Positions 7,800 through 16,769 of a DNA stretch of 64,000 nt are shown in pieces. The notes under the pieces are model-generated. The model ran no database searches. It worked only from the letters and a program-made list of their open reading frames with translations, and had not been told where the DNA came from. The stretch comes from Chloroflexota bacterium. GTDB lineage: Bacteria; Chloroflexota; Anaerolineae; UBA2200. The stretch covers positions 1-64,000 of the forward strand of contig JACIWX010000002.1 of assembly GCA_014360755.1 (NCBI GenBank), read 5' to 3'. The stretch's first letter is position 1; every line of letters starts with the position of its first letter. A program made the position numbers and the translations under genes.

Positions 7800-10616
7800 T
7801 TAAGCAGGCTTGCGATGTTCCCTGCGGCGCAGCAGTGCTTTGCGCAGCTCGTCCATGAGCAGTAAGGAAGGCGTCCAGGCGAACAGGAACAGCCAATTGC
7901 GCAAGGGGAAAGCCGCAGTGCCGAAGATTTCCTGAAGCGGCGGCGTGTAAATAATCAGGCTGGCAACCGCGAGTTCGGTCAGAATGCCAATCCAGATCAA
8001 GCGGTTATTGAAAGGATTCAGGCGAAGGGCAGAGGCCTGCTCTGTGCGTTGGGCGAATAAGTTGCCGATTTGAGTCGTTACGACCGCCGCAAGCGCCATC
8101 GCTGTTGCGGAACGGTAGAGAACTCCGCTTGATGGCAGATCCAGCCATTGCCCCCAATAGCCATTCATCCAGTATTGCAGGTAAAAGGCAGCCATCGTTG
8201 CCAAACTTTGCACTGGGCCCAACCAAACATAGGCGCGGGTCAGCAACGCAGGAGTAATGGCGTGTTCTTTCAGATTGCGTGGCGGCTTGTCCATGATCCC
8301 TGGCTCTGGCGGTTCAGCGCCCAGCGCTAGGGCGGGCACGATATCGGTACCCAGGTCAATGGAGAGAATTTGCATCACGTTCAATGCCAAGGGGATACGC
8401 GCACGGCTCAGCGCAAAAAGGATAAAAGGCACCGCTTCGGGGGTATTGCTGGTAAAGATATACGTAATAAATTTCTTGATGTTGGCGTAGACCGCTCGCC
8501 CTTCTTCGATGGCATGGACAATAGAAGCGAAATTGTCATCGGTCAGGATCATATCCGCCGCCTCTTTGGCAACATCGGTACCCGCCAAGCCCATTGCCAC
8601 CCCGATATTCGCCTTTTTCAAGGCGGGTGCATCGTTCACCCCATCGCCCGTGACAGCCACAATGTGTCCCATCTTCTGCAGCACATTGACCACGCGCAGC
8701 TTGTGCTCAGGGGCTACACGGGCAAAGATGACCTCGCCCTGCAAGGCTTCCTGCAATGCCTGGTCATCCATAGCATCCAACTCGGACCCGTTGATAATGC
8801 GGGGATGGCTGGTGCGGATGATGCCAATGCGGCGCGCAATGCTTTCTGCTGTCAAGCCATAATCGCCGGTGATCATGATCACACGGATGCCGGCACGATG
8901 GCACTTCTCCACAGCCTCTGCTACTTCTGGCCGCGGCGGGTCCATCATGGCTACCAATCCGAGGAAGGTTAGATCGCGCTCAACCTCCTGGACGGTATAT
9001 TGGGATGGGGGGCAATCGGGGGAAGTTGCTCCTTCGGCGAGCGGGCGCATTGCAACGGCTAGCACGCGCAATCCGCGGCGAGCAAATTCGTCATTGGCGG
9101 CTATGATCTGCGCGCGTAGGGCGTCATCCAAAGGAAGTTCCCGTTCGTCCATTTGAATGCGGGTGCATAGAGCAAGCATCTCTTTAGGGGCACCTTTGAC
9201 ATACGCTACGCGCGATCTTCCCCTCTGGCGCACCATGCTCATGCGTTTGCGACGCGACTCAAAGGGCAGTTCGCATAGGCAGGGCGTCTGTTGCATTTCC
9301 GCATCGAGATCCAACCCGCCTTTTCGCGCCAATACCTGCAATGCAGCCTCGGTGGGGTCACCTAGCACGGTCCAGCGCGGGGAGTCTCCGTTGGGAGGTA
9401 GCAAACGAGCAGTGGTGCACAAGGCGCCAGCGATGAGCAATTGCCGCAAAGCGCCATCCGCAGGGGTAGGAATGGGCTGTCCACCGGCTAGAATTTGTCC
9501 GTTGGGAGCATAGCCAACGCCGGTTACCGTCAGTTGGCGTCCGGCTACCCACAAAGCGCGCACTGTCATTTCATTTTGAGTGAGCGTGCCGGTTTTGTCG
9601 GTGCAGATGACACTGGTGCAACCCAAGGTCTCGACAGCAGAAAGTTTTTTGATTAAGGCGTGGCGCTGCGCCATGCGCTGGGTGCCCATCGCCAAAGCCA
9701 AGGTTACTGTTGGCAGCAATCCCTCCGGGACGAAGGCAACAATCATCCCTAAGGAGAAGATAAAACTCTCGGCCAGGTTAATGCCCACCAATGCGGCAGC
9801 CAGCACGAAAAAGATCAAGCCAACGCTCACCGCTACTAGCGTGACAATTTTCGTAACGTTGCTCATTTCTTGCTGCAGCGGGCTCGGCTCTTCCTCCAAT
9901 GCCTGGGTAAAATGTGCAATCTTGCCGAACTCGGTGTCCATAGCGGTGGCAAAGACAACCGCTTTGCCGGTGCCAGCCGCCACATTGGTGCCAGCGAAAA
10001 CCAGGTTCGGTAGTTCCGTGCGTGCTAGATCTGCTTGCAATACCGCTTCACTTGTCTTTGGCACCGGGTGGGATTCTCCGGTGAGGATGGATTGGTCTAT
10101 CTGCAGTCCTGCCTGATGCACCAGGCGGCCGTCGGCAGAGATATGGTCTCCCTCGCTGAGCAGCAAGACATCGCCGGGAACCAGTTCCTCAGCGGGGATA
10201 CGCAGTTCTTCTCCCTCGCGCAGTACGCGGGCGTAAGTGGGAAGGAGGCGGCGCAACGCTTCCGTGGCTTTTTCCGCACGGTATTCCTGCCAGAAGCTGA
10301 AGGCTCCATTAATGAGATTGACCAGCCAAATGGCTATGCCTAACTGTGGCATCTGGGCAACAAGGGCAATTGCCCCGCCAATCCACAACAGAATAGCCAT
10401 GAGGTGCGTGAAATTAGCCAAGAAGCGCAGCAAAAGGGGCTTGCGCACCGCCTCGCGGATGGCATTTCGGCCAAAGCGTTGCAGGCGCTCTGCGGCTTCT
10501 GCCTTTGTCAGTCCTCCTGGCCGTGTGCCCAGGGCTTGGTACACTTGGTCAACTGGCAGAGTCTGAATTTTGCCGCGGATATCTATTCCAGCAAGGTCGT
10601 TGGTCGGACCGGACAT
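7800..10616 (-). CDS. P2-type cation-transporting ATPase
   Basis: 938 residues with every P-type hallmark: actuator motif LTGES, transmembrane motif VPEGLLP, phosphorylation motif CTDKTGTLTQ with the acceptor Asp at residue 340, and the hinge motif TGDGVNDAP. A cation-ATPase N-terminal domain (about 15-85) and a C-terminal membrane domain are present. The PEGLLPTVTLAL stretch resembles Na,K- and Ca-ATPase groups (P2), so Na+, K+ or Ca2+ are candidates. The Shine-Dalgarno site before 10616 is weak. It lies 33 bases after the molybdoenzyme gene and ahead of two trkA genes, which suggests a role in monovalent cation balance. Confidence 0.9.
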   Translation of the reverse strand: MSGPTNDLAGIDIRGKIQTLPVDQVYQALGTRPGGLTKAEAAERLQRFGRNAIREAVRKPLLLRFLANFTHLMAILLWIGGAIALVAQMPQLGIAIWLVNLINGAFSFWQEYRAEKATEALRRLLPTYARVLREGEELRIPAEELVPGDVLLLSEGDHISADGRLVHQAGLQIDQSILTGESHPVPKTSEAVLQADLARTELPNLVFAGTNVAAGTGKAVVFATAMDTEFGKIAHFTQALEEEPSPLQQEMSNVTKIVTLVAVSVGLIFFVLAAALVGINLAESFIFSLGMIVAFVPEGLLPTVTLALAMGTQRMAQRHALIKKLSAVETLGCTSVICTDKTGTLTQNEMTVRALWVAGRQLTVTGVGYAPNGQILAGGQPIPTPADGALRQLLIAGALCTTARLLPPNGDSPRWTVLGDPTEAALQVLARKGGLDLDAEMQQTPCLCELPFESRRKRMSMVRQRGRSRVAYVKGAPKEMLALCTRIQMDERELPLDDALRAQIIAANDEFARRGLRVLAVAMRPLAEGATSPDCPPSQYTVQEVERDLTFLGLVAMMDPPRPEVAEAVEKCHRAGIRVIMITGDYGLTAESIARRIGIIRTSHPRIINGSELDAMDDQALQEALQGEVIFARVAPEHKLRVVNVLQKMGHIVAVTGDGVNDAPALKKANIGVAMGLAGTDVAKEAADMILTDDNFASIVHAIEEGRAVYANIKKFITYIFTSNTPEAVPFILFALSRARIPLALNVMQILSIDLGTDIVPALALGAEPPEPGIMDKPPRNLKEHAITPALLTRAYVWLGPVQSLATMAAFYLQYWMNGYWGQWLDLPSSGVLYRSATAMALAAVVTTQIGNLFAQRTEQASALRLNPFNNRLIWIGILTELAVASLIIYTPPLQEIFGTAAFPLRNWLFLFAWTPSLLLMDELRKALLRRREHRKPA

Positions 10617-10649
10617 GCATTCCCTACAATTCTACAGGAGTAACTGCCG

Positions 10650-11243
10650 CTAACTATACCTTTCTTCCTTCCAAGGGTCACCATGGTTATGGTAGCCACG
10701 GGATTCCCAAAAACCAGGCATATCTTTTGCTCTGAATTCGATGCCCGTAACCCATTTGGCGCTTTTCCAGAAATAGAGCCTTGGTACGACCAGCCGCACC
10801 GGATAGCCATGTTCTGGGGTAAGCGGTTGGCCATCGTGCTCCATTGCAAAGAGGACATCGGGAGCGAAGAAATCGCTCAGTGTGAGGTTGGTTGTGAAAT
10901 TACCTGCTGCATGGACGATGACAAATTTCGCCTCAGGGAGTATCGTGGTCAGGCTTTTGATGACGCTGGTGCTCACTCCTCCCCATAGGTTATTCAGACG
11001 TGACCATCCTGTAACACAATGGATGTCCGAGAGCACTTTCACCCGCGGCAAAGGAGCAAACTCTTCATACGCGAGGACCCGTCTCTCTCTGACCAAGCCC
11101 GATATCGTGAATGTCCATTGGGCGGGGTCAATGTGGGGGACAAAACCATAATGCAATACGGGCCATTTTTCAGTGAGCCTCTGACCTGGGGGCAGGCGGT
11201 TTTCCCGCTGAGTATCTGGGCTGATTATGACTTCTTCTTCCAT
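10650..11243 (-). CDS. Sulfite-oxidase-like molybdopterin protein
   Basis: 197 residues matching the oxidoreductase molybdopterin-binding domain. Cys76 in SDIHCVTGWSR is the expected molybdenum ligand, and FWKSAKWV near the C-terminus is also typical. There is no Tat or Sec signal, so it is likely cytosolic. It lacks the dimerisation domain of true sulfite oxidases; such short forms are common and their substrates are largely unknown. It opens the five-gene minus-strand operon and has AAAGGA before the ATG. A mobB gene for cofactor maturation is elsewhere in the window. Confidence 0.85.
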   Translation of the reverse strand: MEEEVIISPDTQRENRLPPGQRLTEKWPVLHYGFVPHIDPAQWTFTISGLVRERRVLAYEEFAPLPRVKVLSDIHCVTGWSRLNNLWGGVSTSVIKSLTTILPEAKFVIVHAAGNFTTNLTLSDFFAPDVLFAMEHDGQPLTPEHGYPVRLVVPRLYFWKSAKWVTGIEFRAKDMPGFWESRGYHNHGDPWKEERYS

Positions 11244-11266
11244 ATCTTCTTCTTCCTTTGGAGATA

Positions 11267-11295
11267 AGTATAATACAAATTTGCCATTCCTTCAA
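11267..11295 (-). promoter_or_regulatory. Promoter of the molybdoenzyme-ATPase-trkA operon
   Basis: Minus strand TTGAAG (11290-11295), 17 bases, TATACT (11267-11272). The predicted start of transcription is about 15 bases before the AAAGGA/ATG of the molybdoenzyme gene. Confidence 0.5.
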
Positions 11296-11326
11296 TCCAG
11301 AAATGCTTTACCTGCGGCGCTGTTAC

Positions 11327-11490
11327 GGCGAAGAATCAAGCATACGAGGCCCTTCGGCTTTGCCTCAGGGTGACACAAGGGAGGCACATTGCCCTGAGCA
11401 ACGCTCCCCGTTGTCATTCTGAGCCGCGGAGCGGCGAAGAATCAAGCGCACGAGACCCTTCGGCTTTGCCTCAGGGGGACATGGAGGGGC
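11327..11490 (+). repeat. Hairpin repeat family B, two adjacent units
   Basis: Two partly degenerate copies of a unit carrying CGGCGAAGAATCAAGC and CCTTCGGCTTTGCCTCAGGG, at about 11327-11384 and 11391-11482. The same unit occurs twice in opposite orientation at 35996-36213. Internal arms (for example GAGCCGC/GCGGC and CCCTTCGGCTT) can fold. The gap 11244-11769 otherwise shows only loosely related repeat debris (for example CACTTCGTTGCACTCAGGGC near 11514) and no gene. Confidence 0.7.
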
Positions 11491-11769
11491 AAATCCCCTC
11501 AAGTTACGTAGGGCCACTTCGTTGCACTCAGGGCAAGATTCAGGATGGCATGAGAGCAGCTCATCGTCTTGAGTAGTGCAGCGAGATCTCAAAGCGAGGA
11601 CCAGAGGCCTTCCCTTTGCTCCTCTCAGAGCAAGTTCAGAGCTTGTCCTGAACGAGGTAAAGAAATGACGCAGATTCGTCTACTAGGAGCGAATTTTCAG
11701 CCCTTGTCAAGGTACTTGCTCACACACTCCAAGAGTTCAACGGGTTAGCAATGTGGTTCCACACAATTT

Positions 11770-12255
11770 CTATGGCTGGCGTGGGGTAAAACCGGTCTGA
11801 CCGGTATAGCGCACACCATCATAGTCAAAGGTGACTGTAATGGGTACGAATACGCCAGGGGTATAATCCTTGACAGGTAGGGTGCAGACTCCAGCTCCAT
11901 AGATAACGAGCACATCACAGGACGAGGGCCCCTCTTTTGTGGGATATATTGCACGCATGACGAGCCCACCCAGGCGGACACCATTCCGGATAATGCTGCC
12001 CCGAACGGTGACGAAAGAATTGAGCGGCGGGGTGGGATCGTCCACCCAGAGATCTAGTTCGATCCGAGCACCGTCCGGATGCAGCGTTACGTTGGGTTGG
12101 GGTAAGGGCAAGGATTGATTTGTAGGTGTCAAACTTGGTGCTGTGGTTGGCTGCGGGTTGGGAGTTATCGTCGGCGTTGGCATCGCGGGCACTGTACCGC
12201 GGGCGCACGATGTCAGGAGAAGGCACAGCACGAGCAGAAAGGCGATAGGTTTCAT
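11770..12255 (-). CDS. Small lipoprotein of unknown function
   Basis: 161 residues. A lipoprotein signal ends LLLTSC with the lipidated Cys at 17, followed by a Pro/Thr-rich linker (about 22-52, repeated PTPT-like units) typical of surface-displayed proteins. The remaining 105 residues look like a single all-beta, Ig-like domain (GARIELDLWVDDPTPPLNSF; YTGQTGF). It should be anchored on the outer face of the membrane. It is a lone gene between repeat-rich gaps, with no recognised family. Confidence 0.7.
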   Translation of the reverse strand: MKPIAFLLVLCLLLTSCARGTVPAMPTPTITPNPQPTTAPSLTPTNQSLPLPQPNVTLHPDGARIELDLWVDDPTPPLNSFVTVRGSIIRNGVRLGGLVMRAIYPTKEGPSSCDVLVIYGAGVCTLPVKDYTPGVFVPITVTFDYDGVRYTGQTGFTPRQP

Positions 12256-12386
12256 CTATTGCTCCTGGAAGACTTCATCATCTATGCATCATAGGAAAAG
12301 GCATGGCATGAGAGGATATTCTCGTGCACAGTTTCTAGCGCAGTGATTGTACTAACGCCTGCTCTCGCGGTCAAATGCCCGCATTC

Positions 12387-12589
12387 CGAGAGTGTTGAAA
12401 TTCTTGTTACCCTGAGTGAAGCGAAGAGCCTGCCCTGAGTACAACGAAGGGGTCTCGCGTAGCTTTAGCCGTATTTTCCCAAGCACTGCGAGATGCTTCA
12501 CTTCCCCTTTGCTTTCCCTTCGCTTCGCTCAGGGCAAGGCTCAGGGCGAGGGTTCAGCATGACATTGGAAGGGCTTTTTCAACACTCTC
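12387..12589 (+). mobile_element. MITE-like element, copy 2
   Basis: About 203 bp with ends GAGAGTGTTGAAA (12388) and CTTTTTCAACACTCTC (to 12589). It is flanked by a perfect 8-bp direct repeat CCGCATTC (12379-12386 and 12589-12596), as expected from insertion. Same orientation as copy 1. Relative to other copies it carries an extra internal segment near 12505-12550 with repeated TCAGGGC-type stretches. The rest of the 12256-12641 gap shows nothing recognisable. Confidence 0.8.
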
Positions 12590-12641
12590 CGCATTCGCCA
12601 GAGGGTATTGAAAATGCCTCGCAGTGTAAAATGGTTGGAAT

Positions 12642-13493
12642 CTATATTTTCTGCTGCACAATGGCGGCGGCGATCACTCCTGGGCCAGCGTGGCTGGATA
12701 AGACAGCACCTGTTTCTGTGACCATGACTTGTTCAGGGGGGAAAAGGATGCTCTCAGCCAATGCGCGCGCAAACTCAGGCACTGCTTCGGCTTGACGAGT
12801 ATGGACGACGATGAGCATTTCCGCTGGCGCACGGCGGACGATTTCTTGCTGAATGCGTTCCAAGCCTTTCTCGCGTGAGCGGGCGGCTCCCAGGAGTTTG
12901 AGTTGGCCATCTACTACTTCCAGCATGGGTTTGATATGCAACACGCGGACCACGCGTTCCAGCACGGGAATAATCTGGTCAGCACGTCCGCCGCGGCGCA
13001 GGTATTCGATGGTATCCAAGAGGATGAACAGGTGTGTACGAGCACGGATGCTTTCGAGCAGGGTTAGGATTTCCTCGAGGCTTTTACCCTCTGCTGCTGC
13101 CTTGGCAGCAGTGATCGCTTGGTAAGCCTGGGCGAGCGAGAGGGAAAGCGTATCGAAAACGGTAACTCGTCCAGGAAAATTTTGTGCAGCGGCATAGGCT
13201 GAGTTGAGCGTTCCACTGTGTTTGCTGGTGATCGTCAGGCATAGGACATGATTGCCTTGCCCAATCAACTTGGAGAACGCTTCCTCGAACATCCCCGTGG
13301 CAGGCTGCGAGGTTTGGGGGTAGGGCGGGGCGTGTTGCGCTTTTTTCCAGAACTCGTCTACGGAGAGCTGGCCATCTAAATACACTTCTTCGCCAAAGCG
13401 CACGACCAGAGGTACCGTGGTAATCCCATACTGAGCGCACAGTTCTGGGGTCAGGTCTGCACCGGTGTCGGTAACGACAGCGATTCTGGGCAT
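12642..13493 (-). CDS. DegV family fatty-acid-binding protein
   Basis: 283 residues over the full DegV length. The N-terminus IAVVTDTGADL and the TSKHSGTLNSA segment are the conserved lipid-carboxylate binding elements. In Firmicutes, DegV/FakB proteins present fatty acids to the kinase FakA; no FakA homologue is in this window. The ATG at 13493 is preceded by TTGAGGAGAAG. The gene is divergent from the S58 peptidase gene, with about 110 bases between the two start codons. Confidence 0.9.
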   Translation of the reverse strand: MPRIAVVTDTGADLTPELCAQYGITTVPLVVRFGEEVYLDGQLSVDEFWKKAQHAPPYPQTSQPATGMFEEAFSKLIGQGNHVLCLTITSKHSGTLNSAYAAAQNFPGRVTVFDTLSLSLAQAYQAITAAKAAAEGKSLEEILTLLESIRARTHLFILLDTIEYLRRGGRADQIIPVLERVVRVLHIKPMLEVVDGQLKLLGAARSREKGLERIQQEIVRRAPAEMLIVVHTRQAEAVPEFARALAESILFPPEQVMVTETGAVLSSHAGPGVIAAAIVQQKI

Positions 13494-13512
13494 CTTCTCT
13501 TCTCCTCAATAC

Positions 13513-13541
13513 TTGTATTTATTTACAAAACACAGTATAAA
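13513..13541 (+). promoter_or_regulatory. Promoter of S58 peptidase gene overlapping a palindrome
   Basis: TTGTAT (13513-13518), 17 bases, TATAAA (13536-13541). The -35 box lies in the palindrome TTGTATTTATTTACAA (13513-13528; arms TTGTA/TACAA), a likely operator in the divergent degV/peptidase region. The regulator is unknown. Confidence 0.4.
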
Positions 13542-13603
13542 AACTTTGGTTACGCAGGCAGCCGAATTGTGTTGCGGCTCCATCGCGCATGAAAGGGGGC
13601 ATT

Positions 13604-14722
13604 ATGGCAGAGACAAGGCACAAGCGACCACGGGCACGCGAGGTAGGCATTATTGTGGGAGAGCTGCCGACGGGCACTTGGAATGCCATCACTGATGTAG
13701 AGGGCGTGTTAGTTGGGCATTGCACGCTGATCTCCGGACAGGGACCATTGGTGCCTGGGAAAGGGCCTGTACGTACCGGCGTTACAGCAGTACTGCCTCA
13801 CAGAGGCAATCTTTTCCGGGATAAAGTGGCGGCTTCGGCCCATATTATCAACGGCTTTGGCAAATGCGTTGGATTACCCCAGGTGTTGGAGCTAGGCACA
13901 TTAGAGACGCCCATTCTGCTCACGAATACACTCAATGTGGGTACCGTCGCCGATGCTTGTATACAATGGTGTCTGGAGCAAAACCCAGATATCGGGGTCA
14001 CCACGTCATCTGTGAACCCGGTGGTTGGCGAATGCAATGATGGCTTTCTGAACGATATCCAAGGCCGTCATGTGCGCATGGAGCATGTCTTTGCGGCACT
14101 GAATGCGGCTGCCGCCGGTGCAGTAGAAGAAGGGTCTGTAGGTGCCGGGACTGGTATGTCAGCCTTTGGTTTTAAAGCGGGTGTGGGCACTGCATCCCGG
14201 AAGCTACCCGCTGCCCTCGGTGCTTTCACTGTGGGCGTGTTGCTTGTCGCGAATTTTGGTCGGCAGCGTGATCTACTGGTCATGGGAGTGCCGGTAGGAC
14301 GTGCATTGGCATGTGAAAGCAACGCACCAAGCATCGTTGATGGGTCTGTGATGGTGGTGATTGCTACTGATGCGCCGCTTGCCCCGCACCAATTGGCGAG
14401 GTTGGCGCGCCGGGCATGTCATGGCTTGGCACGTACAGGGGCAACTGCAAGCCATGGCAGTGGGGATTTTGTGCTCGCTTTCTCGACCAGCAATCGCATT
14501 GCCCATCAGCCTTCTGCCTTTACGCGTACAGTGGCACTGGTGGAAGACAATGCGCCGGTGCTCGACGCTTTGTTCCTCGGCGTCATTGAAGCGACAGAGG
14601 AAGCAGTGTACAACGCGCTGCTGTGTGCTGAGAGAATGGAAGGTCGCGATGGGCATGTGCGGGAAGCACTGCCTGTTGATGCCTTGCTGCAGTTGCTCCG
14701 TCAGTATGGTCGAGTTTCCTAA
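13604..14722 (+). CDS. P1 family (S58) aminopeptidase, DmpA-like
   Basis: 372 residues from the ATG at 13604, which has AAAGGGGG just upstream; an in-frame ATG at 13589 lacks such a site. The family cleaves its own chain before a nucleophile Ser/Thr and releases D- or L-amino acids from peptides or amides. The self-cleavage site is seen as DGSVMVVIATDAPL, with Gly-Ser at 247-248, close to Gly249-Ser250 of DmpA. Also conserved are GKGPVRTGVTAVLP near the N-terminus and SSVNPVVGECNDGFLND. It is probably cytosolic. Substrate preference cannot be told from sequence. Confidence 0.9.
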   Translation: MAETRHKRPRAREVGIIVGELPTGTWNAITDVEGVLVGHCTLISGQGPLVPGKGPVRTGVTAVLPHRGNLFRDKVAASAHIINGFGKCVGLPQVLELGTLETPILLTNTLNVGTVADACIQWCLEQNPDIGVTTSSVNPVVGECNDGFLNDIQGRHVRMEHVFAALNAAAAGAVEEGSVGAGTGMSAFGFKAGVGTASRKLPAALGAFTVGVLLVANFGRQRDLLVMGVPVGRALACESNAPSIVDGSVMVVIATDAPLAPHQLARLARRACHGLARTGATASHGSGDFVLAFSTSNRIAHQPSAFTRTVALVEDNAPVLDALFLGVIEATEEAVYNALLCAERMEGRDGHVREALPVDALLQLLRQYGRVS

Positions 14723-14767
14723 AGAGCCTTCGCCCCCTTAGTTTTCGCTAGCGGTTTCGCACAGTGT

Positions 14768-14777
14768 GTGGTATAAT
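14768..14777 (+). promoter_or_regulatory. Extended -10 promoter of membrane-protein gene
   Basis: TGTGGTATAAT has an extended TG and a perfect TATAAT at 14772-14777, with no clear -35. The predicted transcript start near 14784 rules out a start codon at 14766 and supports 14817 or 14835. Confidence 0.5.
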
Positions 14778-14834
14778 GGCTGCCAATGTGGCTGGCAGTG
14801 GGTACTTCTGATCATCATGGAAAGGATAGGAAAG

Positions 14835-15629
14835 ATGGAAAAGCATTGGTGGCGCGTGATGGCGGGATTGCTAGTAATCATTGTAGGAGTTCTTTTGTTG
14901 TTGGCGCAGTTGGAGTGGATTGTGCTCGGGGGAGCACTATGGGGTAGCCTGGCTTTGCTGGCTGGCGCAGCAATCTTTGGCTCCCTATGGTTGAGCAACC
15001 CTGCGGAATGGTGGCCCCTGATTCCTGGCTGCATCATGCTGGGTTGGGGTGTAGGCTTGCTTTTCGCCGCCTTAGGGCTGCCTGGCTGGCTTGTATCCTT
15101 GAGTGGATTTGCGGGAAGTGCGCTGCCGTTTTTCTACATTTTCTTCAAGCAAGGTGTGAAGGAAGGTTGGTGGGCACTGATCCCGGCGGGCATCCTCAGC
15201 GCTTGGGGGTTGGGTTCGTTGCTCGCAGGGCTGGGACTGCCGGAAGCACTGGTGAATTGGGTAGGTTTTTGGGGCAGTGCCGTACCCTTCTTAGCCATTT
15301 TTGCCCTGGACCGCCGCAAAAACTGGTGGGCGCTGATCCCTGGCGGTGTGATGGCTTTCATGGGTGTGGTGCTGGCAATGGGCCAGTGGTTGGGTGAGGA
15401 GTGGATTCCCACGCTCATTCTCTTTGGTATCGCCCTTGTCTTTTTGGCAATTTTCATCGTGGATCGCCGCAACTGGTGGGCATTGATACCGGCTGGAGTG
15501 CTGGCAGTGGTGGGCATTGGCGTAGGCCCACTAGGCGCAGCGATTTGGATGCTTTGGCCGGTAGCGCTCATCTTGCTCGGCGTCTTTTTGATTGTGCGCA
15601 CCTTTCTAGAACGAGGGCAGCGCAGCTGA
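14835..15629 (+). CDS. Multi-pass membrane protein with internal WWxLIPxG repeats
   Basis: 264 residues from the ATG at 14835 (AAGGATAGG upstream; an in-frame ATG at 14817 is possible). About ten hydrophobic segments are built as roughly 50-residue repeats, each starting with WWPLIPG, WWALIPAGIL, WWALIPGGVM or WWALIPAGVL and ending with a short charged loop (DRRKN, DRRN). This points to internal duplication of a two-helix unit. No catalytic or transport motif is recognised. It precedes the small CXXC protein and the Fe-S membrane protein on the same strand, so a redox-linked membrane role is possible but only inferred. Confidence 0.7.
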   Translation: MEKHWWRVMAGLLVIIVGVLLLLAQLEWIVLGGALWGSLALLAGAAIFGSLWLSNPAEWWPLIPGCIMLGWGVGLLFAALGLPGWLVSLSGFAGSALPFFYIFFKQGVKEGWWALIPAGILSAWGLGSLLAGLGLPEALVNWVGFWGSAVPFLAIFALDRRKNWWALIPGGVMAFMGVVLAMGQWLGEEWIPTLILFGIALVFLAIFIVDRRNWWALIPAGVLAVVGIGVGPLGAAIWMLWPVALILLGVFLIVRTFLERGQRS

Positions 15630-15657
15630 TGCGATTGGTTTCATGGGGATGGGACAA

Positions 15658-15804
15658 ATGCTTTTCCGATCGCGGGTGCTGGTAAACCGCATTCTCCTGG
15701 GGATTGCGCTGCTGGCTATCGCGCTTGGCCTTGCCTTGGGGCAGGCGCTGATCACCTGGCTGAATGCTACTGTGCTTTGCCTCTCTTGCATTGGCATTCA
15801 GTAG
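15658..15804 (+). CDS. Small CXXC membrane protein (CD1871A-like)
   Basis: 48 residues, starting LFRSRVLVNRILL, followed by one transmembrane helix and ending CLSCIGIQ. This matches the plan of the CD1871A family: a tiny single-helix protein with a C-terminal CXXC next to a 4Fe-4S membrane protein. An in-frame ATG at 15649 would add three residues; GGGATGGG lies before 15658. The stop TAG is at 15802-15804. The CXXC may be a thiol redox or metal site facing one side of the membrane. It lies 55 bases before the NapH-like gene and about 30 after the repeat-built membrane protein. Confidence 0.65.
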   Translation: MLFRSRVLVNRILLGIALLAIALGLALGQALITWLNATVLCLSCIGIQ

Positions 15805-15859
15805 GACAGGTTAGGGGTCAAGGGTTAGGGGGGACACGTCTAGGGGGTTCACGGTAAAA

Positions 15860-16693
15860 GTGTCTCGGTTGATCTCTTTTCTGCTCACGGCGCGCAGACG
15901 ATACGTCCAGGCTATTTCATTCCTGGTGATGAATTCTTTTTTCTTCCAGTCTTTGAAGGCTATTCCCTGTCTGGGGATGAACTGCTACGCTTGTCCTGGA
16001 GCCATCTTTGCCTGTCCCATTGGCACGTTGCAGCATTTTGCAGCGATACGCCAGTTCCCCTTCTATACGTTGGGCGTGCTTGCTCTGGTCGGGACTATGG
16101 TAGGGCGTCTCGCCTGTGGCTGGCTGTGCCCATTTGGGTGGTTTCAGGAGCTTGTGCACAGTCTAGGACGTAGGCTTCGCCTTGGTAGGGGCAGACTGGA
16201 TAGGCTTCGGGTTGGTCAGCCGGCAAGCAAGTACGTTGGTTGGTTGCCATACATGTTCCTCATTGTGTTGGTAGGCGTGGTGCCCCTTTTCACACGAGAG
16301 CCTTGGTTTTCCAAACTCTGCCCAGTAGGGACAATTGAAGCAGCCATTCCGTGGATTCTCGTGAATGCGGGCTTGCGCGCACAGGTGGGATGGCTGTTTG
16401 CCGTCAAGATAGCGATATTGTTGGGTTTTCTCTTCTGGATGTTGCGCAGCAAACGCCCCTTTTGCCGTTTTGTCTGCCCGTTGGGAGCGATTTGGTCGCC
16501 GTTTAACCGTCTCAGCGCGTTGCACCTGGCAGTGGATAGAACAAGTTGCAGTCAGTGTGAAATTTGCCATACAGTCTGCCCCGTGGACATTCGCATTTAT
16601 GAAGATCCCCATTCTACCCGCTGCATCCGCTGCATGGAATGCGTGCGTGCCTGTCCAGAGGGGGCGATTCGGCTGGGAATGGATGAAACGTGA
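15860..16693 (+). CDS. NapH-like membrane 4Fe-4S binding protein
   Basis: 277 residues from a GTG start with only a weak upstream G-run. Several membrane helices carry cysteine motifs: CLGMNCYACPGAIFACPIG (about 37-55), CGWLCPFGW, LCPVGT and CRFVCPLGA. The C-terminus holds two ferredoxin motifs, CSQCEICHTVCP and CIRCMECVRACPEG, for two 4Fe-4S clusters. NapH/CcoG-type proteins pass electrons across or within the membrane. No nap or nos reductase is nearby, so the partner is unknown; the adjacent CXXC mini-protein is the best candidate. Confidence 0.85.
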   Translation: MSRLISFLLTARRRYVQAISFLVMNSFFFQSLKAIPCLGMNCYACPGAIFACPIGTLQHFAAIRQFPFYTLGVLALVGTMVGRLACGWLCPFGWFQELVHSLGRRLRLGRGRLDRLRVGQPASKYVGWLPYMFLIVLVGVVPLFTREPWFSKLCPVGTIEAAIPWILVNAGLRAQVGWLFAVKIAILLGFLFWMLRSKRPFCRFVCPLGAIWSPFNRLSALHLAVDRTSCSQCEICHTVCPVDIRIYEDPHSTRCIRCMECVRACPEGAIRLGMDET

Positions 16694-16769
16694 AACATAA
16701 TGCGTAAAACGTAAGGCGTAAAGCGTAAAACGTAATGATTACGCTTCACGTTTCTCGTTTTACGTTTTA
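16693..16769. repeat. ACGTAAA-type heptamer repeats forming a palindrome
   Basis: Successive units GCGTAAA/ACGTAAG on the left arm face CGTTTTACGTTTT on the right, with the centre CGTAATGATTACG. The array sits between convergent genes (Fe-S protein and DUF3786) and would fold into a long hairpin in either transcript. Related arrays lie at 48764 and 56699. Confidence 0.65.
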